From CALCHA01 sp035548175 (GTDB lineage Bacteria > Planctomycetota > Phycisphaerae > WQYP01): a DNA stretch of 64,000 nucleotides. The stretch covers positions 1 through 64,000 of the forward strand of contig DASZTO010000062.1 in NCBI GenBank assembly GCA_035548175.1. Reading direction: 5' to 3'. The position numbers were made by a program, and so were the translations under genes. Position 1 is the first letter of the stretch. Every line of letters begins with the position of its first letter. The notes beneath the pieces were generated by a model that ran no database searches, was not told the origin of the DNA, and worked only from the letters and a program-made list of their open reading frames with translations. Below are positions 18,918 to 26,562 of this stretch, one piece after another.

Positions 18918-20006
18918 ATGAAAATCACCCATCTACTCGTCTCGATCTTCCTCCTGCCCCTCGCCGCCCGCGCCGCCGGCGACCCGCCGGCCATATCTCC
19001 CGCCGATCGCCGCGCCGATTTCCTCAAGCTCATCGATCGCCCCAGGGTCCCTCTGAAATCCGAAGCCCCCACCGTCGACGTGCAGGACGACGCCATCGTC
19101 GTGCACTTCGCCTACGACTCCGATGCCCACAACCGCGTCCCCGGCATCCTCCTCGCTCCCGGAATTGCCGCCGCCGATGTCGCTCACATTCCGCAGCGCC
19201 CCGTCGTCATCCTTCTCCACGGCACCAACGGCCGCAAAGAGGACATGCTCCCCCTCGCCCGCACGCTCGTCGCCAGAGGCTTCGTCGCCGTCGCCATCGA
19301 CGGCCCCTACCACGGCCAGCGCACCAAAGCCGGCGCCGCCGGCCAAAGCACCAAAAACACCCCCGATTACCAGGACGCCATCCTCAACGCCTATCGCACC
19401 GGCAACGGCGGGGGCGGGCATCCCTTCTTCTTCGACACCGTCTGGGACATCATGCGACTGATCGATTACCTCGACACGCGCACCGACGTCGATCCCCATC
19501 GCATCGGCATCTACGGCGTTTCCAAGGGGGGCATCGAAGCCTATCTCGCCGCCGCCGTCGATCCGCGCATCCAGGTCGCCGTGCCCTGCATCGCCCTCGA
19601 GTCCTTCCAATGGGCCGACGAGCATGATTCCTGGCACTCGCGCATCGGCACCATCCAGCGCGCTTTCGACTCCGCCGCCAAAGACGCCGGCATCGCCCAG
19701 CCCGACAGCGCTTTTGTCCACCAGTTCTACGCCAAGGTCGCACCCGATATCGACGGTGAATTCGACGGACCCGCCATGGTCCCCCTCATCGCCCCCCGAC
19801 CGCTGCTTTCCATCAACGGCGATTCCGACCCCCGCACGCCGCAGCCCGGCCTCAAGCTCGCCGCCGACGCCGTCCAGGCCGCCTATCACGCCGACCACGC
19901 CGACGATCGTTTCCAGCTGCTGCTCGAAAAAAATACCGCCCATCGCGTCACCCCCGACGCCCAGGCCGCCGCCGTCGACTGGTTCGTCAAATGGCTCAAG
20001 CCCTGA
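18918..20006 (+). CDS. Secreted alpha/beta hydrolase (dienelactone hydrolase/esterase type)
   Basis: About 362 residues. A signal peptide (THLLVSIFLLPLAARAAG) precedes an alpha/beta-hydrolase domain: oxyanion-hole strand RPVVILLHGTNG near 95, nucleophile elbow GVSKGG near 200, an acid-containing INGDSDPRTP near 300, and a C-terminal catalytic-His candidate in KNTAHRVTPD. It probably cleaves an ester outside the cytoplasm (acetyl-xylan-esterase-like enzymes share this layout). The ATG at 18918 gives the better signal peptide; an in-frame ATG at 18909 adds three residues. It follows xdhB by 45 bases on the same strand, which may be coincidental. Confidence 0.75.
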   Translation: MKITHLLVSIFLLPLAARAAGDPPAISPADRRADFLKLIDRPRVPLKSEAPTVDVQDDAIVVHFAYDSDAHNRVPGILLAPGIAAADVAHIPQRPVVILLHGTNGRKEDMLPLARTLVARGFVAVAIDGPYHGQRTKAGAAGQSTKNTPDYQDAILNAYRTGNGGGGHPFFFDTVWDIMRLIDYLDTRTDVDPHRIGIYGVSKGGIEAYLAAAVDPRIQVAVPCIALESFQWADEHDSWHSRIGTIQRAFDSAAKDAGIAQPDSAFVHQFYAKVAPDIDGEFDGPAMVPLIAPRPLLSINGDSDPRTPQPGLKLAADAVQAAYHADHADDRFQLLLEKNTAHRVTPDAQAAAVDWFVKWLKP

Positions 20007-20198
20007 ACCCGGCATCCCGCACGCCGATCGGCCACCTCAAAAAATCGCCCACCCCGCAAGTTTTCGTGAACCTCCCGCCCTTGCCGCGCACTGAAGCGAG
20101 AGACATTGCTTCCTCGTGCATGCGCCGGCCCTTGCGTCCGCCGCAGCCCGCGCCACCACACCCTGCACGCGCCCCTCACCGCCCCCGCATGACCCGCC

Positions 20199-20777
20199 TC
20201 ACTGCGCCGTCGGCGTCTGCACCGCCAGCCGCAGCTTGTCCATCGGATAGCCCTGCGTCTGAAGGTAATGCACCAATTCGCCGAAGGGATTCGCAAATAT
20301 CGTCGGCTGGCGCGACAGAATGAACAGCGTCTCATGGTCCGGCGACCCCAGCACCACGATCGAACTGTCCGCCGCCGTCGCCAGAACCCACAGGTTGTCC
20401 GGCAGCGGCGACGACGCCGATTTCAGGTGAAACTTCACATCCGCCGGCGGATCCGTCGGCATCGCCACCGTGTGCACCTCCCGCACCGGCCCGTCCACCG
20501 ACCCCTGGTGCCAGCGGTACGACAACGCCAGGCTCTTGTCCGAGTTCCGGTCGATCGACAGCACCGCCGCCGGATGCACCTTCCCCTCCGGCGTGATGCT
20601 CGCGTTCTCATACCACATCCCCAGCAACTGCTGCGGCTCCACCGAACTCACCGTCGCCGGCGGCGGCAGATGCGCGTTCGCTTCGCCCTCTCCTCCACCC
20701 GAATTCTGCGAACACCCGCACAACGCCAACGCCACGCCCGCCACACCACACGCCACAAGCGCTCGGGAAAAATCCAT
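20199..20777 (-). CDS. Lipocalin family lipoprotein (Blc-like)
   Basis: A 192-residue outer-membrane-type lipoprotein: signal peptide with lipobox LCGC, then a Ser/Gly linker, then a lipocalin barrel. The first family motif is LLGMWYEN near 52 (normally GxW), and the late strand block reads NLWVLATAADSSIVVLGSPD...LFILSR, close to the Blc pattern where WVL...ILSR is conserved. Bacterial lipocalins bind lysophospholipids or fatty acids. It faces the 18918 hydrolase convergently and sits 55 bases past the 3' end of tRNA-Arg on the same strand. Confidence 0.75.
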   Translation of the reverse strand: MDFSRALVACGVAGVALALCGCSQNSGGGEGEANAHLPPPATVSSVEPQQLLGMWYENASITPEGKVHPAAVLSIDRNSDKSLALSYRWHQGSVDGPVREVHTVAMPTDPPADVKFHLKSASSPLPDNLWVLATAADSSIVVLGSPDHETLFILSRQPTIFANPFGELVHYLQTQGYPMDKLRLAVQTPTAQ

Positions 20778-20832
20778 GCGTCTCTCCGGAAAAGGTCCCT
20801 CGGTTCACTCCATTCTCCCCGATCTCCAGCAT

Positions 20833-20906
20833 CGCGCCCAACTGGACTCGAACCAGTAACCCTCTGCTTAGAAGGCAGATGCTCTATCCAATTGAGCTAT
20901 GGGCGC
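20833..20906 (-). tRNA. tRNA-Arg (anticodon TCT)
   Basis: Full cloverleaf on the minus strand: acceptor GCGCCCA/TGGGCGC, D stem GCTC/GAGC, anticodon stem TCTGC/GCAGA with loop CTTCTAA, and T arm ACTGG/CCAGT with loop TTCGAGT. The anticodon TCT reads AGA/AGG. The discriminator base is G, and CCA is not encoded. No integrase or attachment-site copy is seen next to it. Confidence 0.95.
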
Positions 20907-21151
20907 AGCTAGCGCCTTAACAATATGCCGCCAACCCGCCCGGTACAACCCGCCGCCGTGGCATCCGCGCCCCGCCGATGATCGGCCAGAGCCGATACGA
21001 TCGGCGACGCGCTCCGCTCACGCCGACTTCCGCCGCCCCCCGCGCCGCGGCGCCATCATCGCCCGCAACGCATCATCGCAATGACCTCGCGCCGCGAGGT
21101 GCTAAACGCTTTCACTGGCTTCATTGTACATACAGTCTGGGGAGCTCAAAA

Positions 21152-21400
21152 GAAACCACGGAGATCACGGAGGACACGGGTGCGACCATCTTTTAGTGGC
21201 AGTGACTCGTGGCATTGGCGTCCCGCCAATGGGTCCCCGCAGGCCGCTCCGTCCGGAAGATAGATGCGCGCGCACTATGCGGATCGGCCTCCGGCCGAAC
21301 ATCGGCGGGACGCCGATGCCACAAAAGATGGCCGCGCCCGAGGACACGGAGTTTCCCATTGATCCCTCCCTGCTCTCCGTGTGCTCCGTGGTTTTGAAAC
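21152..21400. repeat. Inverted pair of 9-mer repeats
   Basis: The left arm at 21152-21180 has CCACGGAGATCACGGAGGA-type units every 9 bp. The right arm at 21373-21400 is its approximate reverse complement (CTCTCCGTGTGCTCCGTGG followed by TTTTGAAA). The arms enclose ~190 bp, including the nested repeat listed separately. Confidence 0.75.
21186..21331. repeat. Nested ~22-bp inverted repeat
   Basis: GTGGCATTGGCGTCCCGCC at 21209 onwards is mirrored by the reverse complement of 21301-21322 (20 of 22 bases match). Outside these, CCATCTTTT (left) and AAAAGATGG (right) also pair. The RNA or DNA could form a long hairpin with a ~70-base loop. Confidence 0.7.
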
Positions 21401-21422
21401 ACGTTCGATAAAAAACGCGCCC

Positions 21423-22130
21423 TCACGCCGGCCCCGCATGCACGTACACCGTCTCCCCGCTCGTAAACCGCGCCGCACCCTCCGCCATCCCCACCACCAT
21501 CTCCGCCACCGCCTCCGGTGATAGCACCGCCGACGGATCCACCGTCGCATCCCCCAGCACCCCGCGCAACATCGGCGTATCCACCGCCCCTGGCGCCACG
21601 CCATACACCCGTATCCCCGCCGCCGCTCCCTCCCGCGCCGTCGCCAGCGTCAACAGGTTCACCCCCGCCTTCGCCGCCCCATATGCCCCCAGCCCCATGA
21701 ACGGATCCCGCGCCGACATCGATGACACATTCACGATCACCCCGCCCCGCGCCGCCTTCATCACCGGCCACACCGCTCGAATCCCATAAAATGTCCCCGA
21801 CAGGTTCGTGTCCACGATCCGCCGCCACTCCTCGATCGAAAACTCCGCCGTCGTGCGCAGCGGCGCATACCCCGCATTATTCACCAGCAAAAAAATCCCC
21901 CCAAACGCCGCCGACGTCTCCCGCACCGCCCGCTCCACATCCGCCGCCACGCTCACATCCCCCAGGATCACCAGCACCCGCCCACCGCGCTCGCCGATCT
22001 CCCGCGCCACGATCCCCAACCCCGCCGCACGCCGCGCCATCACCGCTACCGCATACCCACGCCCCGCCAGCGCCGCCGCCGTCGCTCGCCCGATCCCCGA
22101 CGATGCCCCCGTCACCAGCGCCGCCTTCAC
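21423..22130 (-). CDS. Short-chain dehydrogenase/reductase
   Basis: A 235-residue Rossmann-fold oxidoreductase. TGASSGIG near residue 7 binds NAD(P), NNAG lies near 86, a catalytic Ser is in VNVSSMSA near 137, and YGAAK near 151 supplies Tyr and Lys. C-terminal GVAPGAVDTPM is typical. Size and motifs fit classical SDRs of the 3-oxoacyl reductase type; the substrate cannot be told. Its start overlaps the stop of the upstream inositol-phosphatase-like gene by 4 bp, so the two form an operon. Confidence 0.88.
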   Translation of the reverse strand: MKAALVTGASSGIGRATAAALAGRGYAVAVMARRAAGLGIVAREIGERGGRVLVILGDVSVAADVERAVRETSAAFGGIFLLVNNAGYAPLRTTAEFSIEEWRRIVDTNLSGTFYGIRAVWPVMKAARGGVIVNVSSMSARDPFMGLGAYGAAKAGVNLLTLATAREGAAAGIRVYGVAPGAVDTPMLRGVLGDATVDPSAVLSPEAVAEMVVGMAEGAARFTSGETVYVHAGPA

Positions 22131-23164
22131 GCCGCACCTCCTTCCAGCCAGATCCGCAGCACCGCCGTCATCACCGGCTCAATCCGCGCACGCAGCGCTC
22201 TGTTCGCAAACCCCGCCCACGACAACCCCGTCGTCGTATCCAGCGGACCATCCAGCTCGCCCCCCATCCCGTCCGTGATCTCCACCCCCGCCTCCCGCGC
22301 AATCAGCACGCTCGCCACATCATAAGGATGCACGCACAACCCCGCGGGCCTCTTCTGAATCGCATAAAACATCGGCCGCACATCCGCCACAAACCGATCG
22401 TGCCCCATCATCAGCTCATACAACTGCCCCCCCGTCGAAATGTACTGATCCTCAAACACCGTCGCCCGCCTCACATCCGACGGCCCGATGCACGCCTCCA
22501 CGATCTCCTCCGCCAGCTTCCCCGCCAGTTCCTTCGTCCCTGGAAAAAAATCCGCCACCGTCGCAAAACCGTGCGTGATGTTCTCCGCCCGCGATGGCCG
22601 CAGCGCCAATGGCCACGACTCGCTCTTCCGCTCCAACCCGTTCAGGTTCTCCCGCACCCCATGAGCCCCGCCCCCGCGCACCGCCCACAGCGTGTCCGCC
22701 AGCCCTTGCTTGCTCAGCGGAATCTCCACCTGCACCGCCGCCTCAATATCCGACAGCCGCGTTTCCTCCCCCCTGTCCGCCGCCACCCCCGCCAGAAACC
22801 ACGCCGACCGCTTGTCATACATCAGACCCCGCGTCCCATCGATCGGATCCACTATCATCCGCACCGCCTCGCCGCTCCCCCCAAAACGCCGCTCCCCCTC
22901 GCGACCCGCCTCATCATGCAGACCCTCCGCGATCAGTACCACCGGCACTTTCCGGGACAGCCGCTCGAAAAAATCCACCAGCAGCGGCTCTATCTCCGCG
23001 TCAATCCCATAAATCGTGTCCGCCGCCGACTCCCGCGCCGCATCCGCCATCGCCGCACCCCCCCCCGGCCCCGCCCGCGCCCGCATCACCGCCTCGCGCA
23101 CCTGCGACCCCAGCTCCCGCAGGTGCTGCACAAAATAATCCGCCTCCCGAGGCAACTTCGACAT
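22127..23164 (-). CDS. Inositol monophosphatase family protein
   Basis: A 345-residue Mg-dependent phosphatase of the IMPase/FBPase superfamily. The metal-binding signature appears as IVDPIDGTRGLMYDKRSAW near 103 (canonical D-P-x-D-G-T), preceded by an acidic residue in VLIAEGLHDE, and the C-terminal region has VASVLIAREAGVEITDG. It is longer than the usual ~260 residues, with an extra segment around 150-230, so the substrate may be a larger sugar phosphate. It is the first gene of a two-gene operon with the SDR. MSKLPREADYF is a plausible start with GAGGG upstream. Confidence 0.85.
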   Translation of the reverse strand: MSKLPREADYFVQHLRELGSQVREAVMRARAGPGGGAAMADAARESAADTIYGIDAEIEPLLVDFFERLSRKVPVVLIAEGLHDEAGREGERRFGGSGEAVRMIVDPIDGTRGLMYDKRSAWFLAGVAADRGEETRLSDIEAAVQVEIPLSKQGLADTLWAVRGGGAHGVRENLNGLERKSESWPLALRPSRAENITHGFATVADFFPGTKELAGKLAEEIVEACIGPSDVRRATVFEDQYISTGGQLYELMMGHDRFVADVRPMFYAIQKRPAGLCVHPYDVASVLIAREAGVEITDGMGGELDGPLDTTTGLSWAGFANRALRARIEPVMTAVLRIWLEGGAA

Positions 23165-23240
23165 CGCACCCTCCTCACGTCAACACACCCGTTTGCACCG
23201 CAAATCGCCGCGCAACGTCGGTCTCGAACACGGAAACCCG

Positions 23241-23462
23241 CCACGAAACAGTGAGAACACAGACGACACAGAGAACACAGAGGACACAGAGGACACAGAG
23301 GACACAGAGACGAACGACGATATTTTTAATCTTTTCACAACATGCGCCATTTTATAAAAAATCCTTGGCATGATTACATGCACAAATCCTCATCCATCCG
23401 AAAAATAATCCGTCCATCCTCGGTGTTCTCTGTGCCCTCCGTGCTTTTCTTCCTCTGTGGCT
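23241..23462. repeat. Inverted pair of 9-mer repeats
   Basis: Left arm 23241-23312 is a run of ACACAGAGG units (at least five near-perfect copies, period 9). Right arm 23419-23462 has the opposite sense (CTCTGTGCCCTCCGTGC-like). The ~105 bp between them is AT-rich for this genome. Together they fill the gap upstream of the inositol-phosphatase-like gene and reach the 3' end of pssA. Confidence 0.8.
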
Positions 23463-24516
23463 ATGTCTCCCCCGCGCGCTTGACCGGCGGCTCCGGTGGC
23501 ACCCCGCCGCCCGCCGCCTCCGCCCGCGCCCCGCCCCCCCCCCCGCCCCCGCCACCCCGCCGCCGTACCGATCGATAATAAAACGCCGTCACCGGCGCCG
23601 ATAACGCATACGCATAAATCGCCACCAGCGTCGTCACCTGCGGCTGCGCCCAGATCAGCATCACCACCAGCAACGCCAGCACCACCGTCCGAAACTTCTT
23701 CCGACCCCGCAAAAACCGGTTGATCAAATGCGCATACGCAAACCGCGACACCATCAACAGCCCCGCCACCAGCACCACCACCGGCAGCACATACGGAAAC
23801 GTCGCCTGCAAAACCCCCTGCACGTGCGGCGACAACCGCCACGGTATCACGTGATGCTGCGCATTGAGCGTCGCGAAAAATATCACCGACGACGCCACCA
23901 CCGCCGCCGCCCCAGGCGAAGGCATCCCCCGGAAATTCATGTGGCTCGATACCTCGTGCTTGTTCAAGACGTTGAACCGCGCCAGCCGCAACGCCGTGCA
24001 CGATACATACAACGCACCGATCACCCAGAACAGACGTCCCCACACATCATCCGAAAATGGCCCCGGTAAATCCGCGAACGGCGCCCGCGACCCCGCCACC
24101 GCCGGCGCCCGCAACAGCTCCGTGATCAGCCGAATCGCCAGAAACGCCGGCGCCAACCCGAACGACACCATGTCCGCCAGCGAGTCCAGCTCCGCCCCGA
24201 AATCCGACGCCGACCGCGTCAGCCGCGCCACGAATCCATCGAACATGTCGAATATCATCGCCGCGAAAATGCAGTACCCCGCCACCGCAAAAGTGAAGTA
24301 CGGACTCTCACTCCCCGGACCCGTCGCCGCGCCCGCCGCCCCCTCCAACGCCCCGCCCCCCAGGTGCCGCGATGCATAATTGATCGATGCAAACCCGCAC
24401 AAACAGTTCCCCAGCGTAAACATCGCCGGCAAAAGCGCCACACCCCGACGCCGCTTCCGCACCACCGGCACGCCCCCCTCCCCCAGCATCTCCATCTGTC
24501 GCCGCCGATACCGCAC
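23461..24516 (-). CDS. pssA: CDP-diacylglycerol-serine O-phosphatidyltransferase
   Basis: About 351 residues, integral membrane. It makes phosphatidylserine from CDP-diacylglycerol and serine. The CDP-alcohol phosphotransferase motif D-G-x2-A-R-x8-G-x3-D-x3-D is complete in DMFDGFVARLTRSASDFG followed by AELDSLAD. About eight hydrophobic helices follow the start ALLPAMFTLGNCLCGFASI. A GTG at 24516 has AAAGGAG four bases upstream, which I prefer; ATG at 24495 is the alternative. The C-terminus carries a ten-residue poly-Gly and Pro-rich tail encoded by a G/C run. It is divergent from the gene at 24654. Confidence 0.88.
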   Translation of the reverse strand: MRYRRRQMEMLGEGGVPVVRKRRRGVALLPAMFTLGNCLCGFASINYASRHLGGGALEGAAGAATGPGSESPYFTFAVAGYCIFAAMIFDMFDGFVARLTRSASDFGAELDSLADMVSFGLAPAFLAIRLITELLRAPAVAGSRAPFADLPGPFSDDVWGRLFWVIGALYVSCTALRLARFNVLNKHEVSSHMNFRGMPSPGAAAVVASSVIFFATLNAQHHVIPWRLSPHVQGVLQATFPYVLPVVVLVAGLLMVSRFAYAHLINRFLRGRKKFRTVVLALLVVMLIWAQPQVTTLVAIYAYALSAPVTAFYYRSVRRRGGGGGGGGGARAEAAGGGVPPEPPVKRAGET

Positions 24517-24588
24517 GCAGCTCCTTTCAACCACCGCATCATAAACGCATTCAAACCCGGTGCCACACCCCGTCCCACCGCTCCCCCC

Positions 24589-24622
24589 CTTTCGTCTTTC
24601 GTCTTTCGTCTTTTGTCTTTGC
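24589..24622 (+). repeat. Heptamer array (TCGTCTT)n
   Basis: Tandem TTTCGTC units (period 7, about five copies) lie between the divergent pssA and 24654 genes. On the other strand the unit reads GACGAAA, the same as after the PEP-CTERM gene at 42380. Confidence 0.8.
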
Positions 24623-24653
24623 CTTTTCCCCGCCCTTTCCCCATCATCCCCCC

Positions 24654-25427
24654 ATGCCTTCCCCCCACCTCCTCCGCCTCTGGGACACCGGCCAGCGACT
24701 CCTCGCCCTCGGCCGCTACGTCCCCGCACGCACCGCCCTCGAAGCCGCCGAATCCCTCGCCTGGCGACGCCGCGACCCCGCCTCCCTCGCCCGCCTCTAT
24801 CTCCCGCTTCTCGAAGCCCGCCGCCAGATCCGCTACCAGGCCGTCGAAGGCCAACTTCTCATCTGCAACCCCTCCGCCCGCGCCCGCGAAGAGCGCCAGC
24901 AGCTCAACGGCTTCCTCCACGCCGAAGCCGGCACCGTCCTGCTCACCTGCGCCGCCGGCGAAGGCCAATCCGCCTGCCGCTTCTCCGGCTCCGTCCAATT
25001 CGCCGCCCGCCGCACCGCCCGCCCCCTCGAAGCCCTCCTCCTCATCCGCCTCGCCACCGACGTCCGCATCGCCGCCCAACCCGACCCCACCTTCGCCGCC
25101 GGCCTCTCCATCGACTGGACCAAAAACCCCGCCGCCCCGATTCCCGCCACCACCACCCCCAACCTCCGCCTCCCCCTCCCTCCGCCCGGCCTATACGACC
25201 CCGCCAACCCCCTCCACCCCCTCGCCCGCGAATCCCTCCTCGCCGCCTGGGAAGCCCTCGCCCTCACATGGCAAACCCGCCATCCCCCCCCCCATTTCCC
25301 CGACGCCTGGCAAGAACTCGCCTGGCTCCGCCTCGCCCTCCGCATCGACCCCGCCTGCGAACCCATCACCATGCGCCTCCTCGCACTGGCCGAATCCCTC
25401 GAACGCGCCCCCAACCACGCCGCCTAA
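24654..25427 (+). CDS. Hypothetical protein, planctomycete type
   Basis: A 257-residue soluble, Ala/Pro/Arg-rich protein. The N-terminus (LLRLWDTGQRLLALGRYVPARTALEAAE) looks like a TPR-type helix pair, and C-terminal helices (AWQELAWLRLALRID) also look TPR-like; the middle is beta-rich. I recognise no family. Codons are strongly C-ending, as in all + strand genes of the 17-38.5 kb block, so it fits the resident genome. It is divergent from pssA across a heptamer array, and followed by a 9-mer inverted pair. Confidence 0.6.
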   Translation: MPSPHLLRLWDTGQRLLALGRYVPARTALEAAESLAWRRRDPASLARLYLPLLEARRQIRYQAVEGQLLICNPSARAREERQQLNGFLHAEAGTVLLTCAAGEGQSACRFSGSVQFAARRTARPLEALLLIRLATDVRIAAQPDPTFAAGLSIDWTKNPAAPIPATTTPNLRLPLPPPGLYDPANPLHPLARESLLAAWEALALTWQTRHPPPHFPDAWQELAWLRLALRIDPACEPITMRLLALAESLERAPNHAA

Positions 25428-25602
25428 AACACGAAGTGACGAAGATGTGAAGACCACGAAGGCGTTGGCACGTCTCCGCACCTCCCGTCAAAAAATCAAA
25501 ATCTTTGTTTTGGGGGGCCAGGAAAGCGTGGGCACGGCCGCATGCAGATCGCCCTCTTCGTGGTCCTTCGTGCTCTTCATCCCTTCGTGTTTCCGTCGTC
25601 GA
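25427..25602. repeat. Inverted pair of 9-mer repeats
   Basis: Left arm 25427-25463 (ACACGAAGTGACGAAGATG...CCACGAAGG) and right arm 25555-25602 (CTTCGTGGTCCTTCGTGCTC, then CCTTCGTGTTT) are approximate reverse complements. They enclose ~90 bp. Confidence 0.75.
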
Positions 25603-25669
25603 CTCTCCCCAAGGTTGTTTCCGTTCTCCAGCATCTGTGGAATCCAAAGCCCGAACGAGCCCAGAGCCC

Positions 25670-26095
25670 TCACCCCCGCCCCTTCCCCTCCACCATCACC
25701 TTCCACGAAACCCCAAACCGATCCACCACGATCCCATACCGCTCCGCAAAAAAAGTCTCCACCAGCGGAATCTCCACCCGCCCCCCCTCGCTCAGCCCCG
25801 CAAAAACGCGCTCCGCCTTCTCCCCACTCTCCACCCGCAGCAGCAGCGAAAACCCCGCAAATGCCGGCACGCCCGCCCCATGCTCGCACCCGCAATCCGA
25901 CGCCATCACCTCCGTCGAACCCACCCGAAACGTCGCATGAAAAATCTTCTCCTCCATCCCCGCCTTCACCCGCACCCCATCCGGCCGCTCCCGAAACCGC
26001 AGCATAAACACCCGCTCCGCCCCCATCACCCGCCCATAAAACGCCACGGCCTCTTCCGTCCGCCCATAAAAATTCAACGTCGTTTGAACGTCCAT
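25670..26095 (-). CDS. VOC family protein (PhnB-like)
   Basis: A 141-residue protein of the vicinal-oxygen-chelate fold. It starts MDVQTTLNFYGRTEEAVAFY, as PhnB/3-demethylubiquinone-type glyoxalase relatives do, and ends VDRFGVSWKVMVEG. Metal ligands typical of glyoxalase I are not clearly kept, and PhnB-like proteins have no settled function. It lies just downstream of the small gene at 26117 on the same strand (21-bp gap), though their base compositions differ. Confidence 0.82.
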   Translation of the reverse strand: MDVQTTLNFYGRTEEAVAFYGRVMGAERVFMLRFRERPDGVRVKAGMEEKIFHATFRVGSTEVMASDCGCEHGAGVPAFAGFSLLLRVESGEKAERVFAGLSEGGRVEIPLVETFFAERYGIVVDRFGVSWKVMVEGKGRG

Positions 26096-26116
26096 GAATG
26101 ACCTTCTTTGTTTTGA

Positions 26117-26380
26117 CTATTCCGTATCTTCATACACTTGTGCGCTTTCATCGATATATAGCGGAATCTTGTTCTCCAGACACCAGCGCCTCAACTGTAC
26201 AAGTATTTCAGCCCAGAACGGTAGCGCCCAAGCCGGCGCACAACCGGCCCATGTTATCTCAGTTGGAAAATACACGCTGACCACACCCATTGGCATCTCT
26301 AGGACAAAACTCCCTGCGCTCGATACGCAAACGAGTTCTTCCTTCCATCGCGGCTGGAACTTCATCAAAGGTGAATTCAT
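26117..26380 (-). CDS. Small hypothetical protein, possibly acquired
   Basis: An 87-residue protein starting MNSPLMKFQPRWKEEL. The pattern FVLEMPMGVVSVYFP followed by a Trp-rich helix and KIPLYIDESAQVY looks like a conserved compact family seen in unrelated bacteria; I cannot name it. No signal peptide or membrane segment. GC content is clearly lower than around it, and it lacks the C/G strand bias of its neighbours, consistent with horizontal acquisition. The ATG at 26380 has no strong ribosome site. It might be an immunity-type or orphan regulator protein, but nothing here shows it. Confidence 0.55.
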   Translation of the reverse strand: MNSPLMKFQPRWKEELVCVSSAGSFVLEMPMGVVSVYFPTEITWAGCAPAWALPFWAEILVQLRRWCLENKIPLYIDESAQVYEDTE

Positions 26381-26562
26381 ATGGGCTCAAACGAGGTAAC
26401 GCCCCTCCTCATGCGTGTCCACTGAGAAACCAACTCCAACCTGCAACCCACACCATTATCACCGCCAACGGTACCTTGCCAACATCGCAGATCATCCTCT
26501 GGCACACCCTATGCACCTCCCCCCTCCGTCACCGTGCCCGCGCACCTTCCGGAGGCCTCCCC

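Larger units (their letters stand above)
20907..21422. other. Repeat-rich intergenic region
   Basis: This 516-bp region between tRNA-Arg and the SDR gene has no supportable gene. It contains an outer inverted pair of 9-mer repeats and a nested inverted repeat. Open frames on both strands are translations of these repeats (GIGVPPM-like and HGDHGGHG-like peptides). Confidence 0.6.

Noticed and set aside
20833..20906. Genomic-island attachment site at tRNA-Arg
   Set aside because: No duplicated tRNA 3' end and no integrase are visible in the window.
23241..23312. CRISPR array
   Set aside because: The ACACAGAGG repeats are 9-bp units without spacers and no cas gene is near; they belong to the dispersed 9-mer family.
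26290..26562. N-terminal extension of the SDR gene at 26563
   Set aside because: The frame is open upstream, but the extension lacks SDR features and spans a different-composition island; CCGGAGG before 26563 marks the start.
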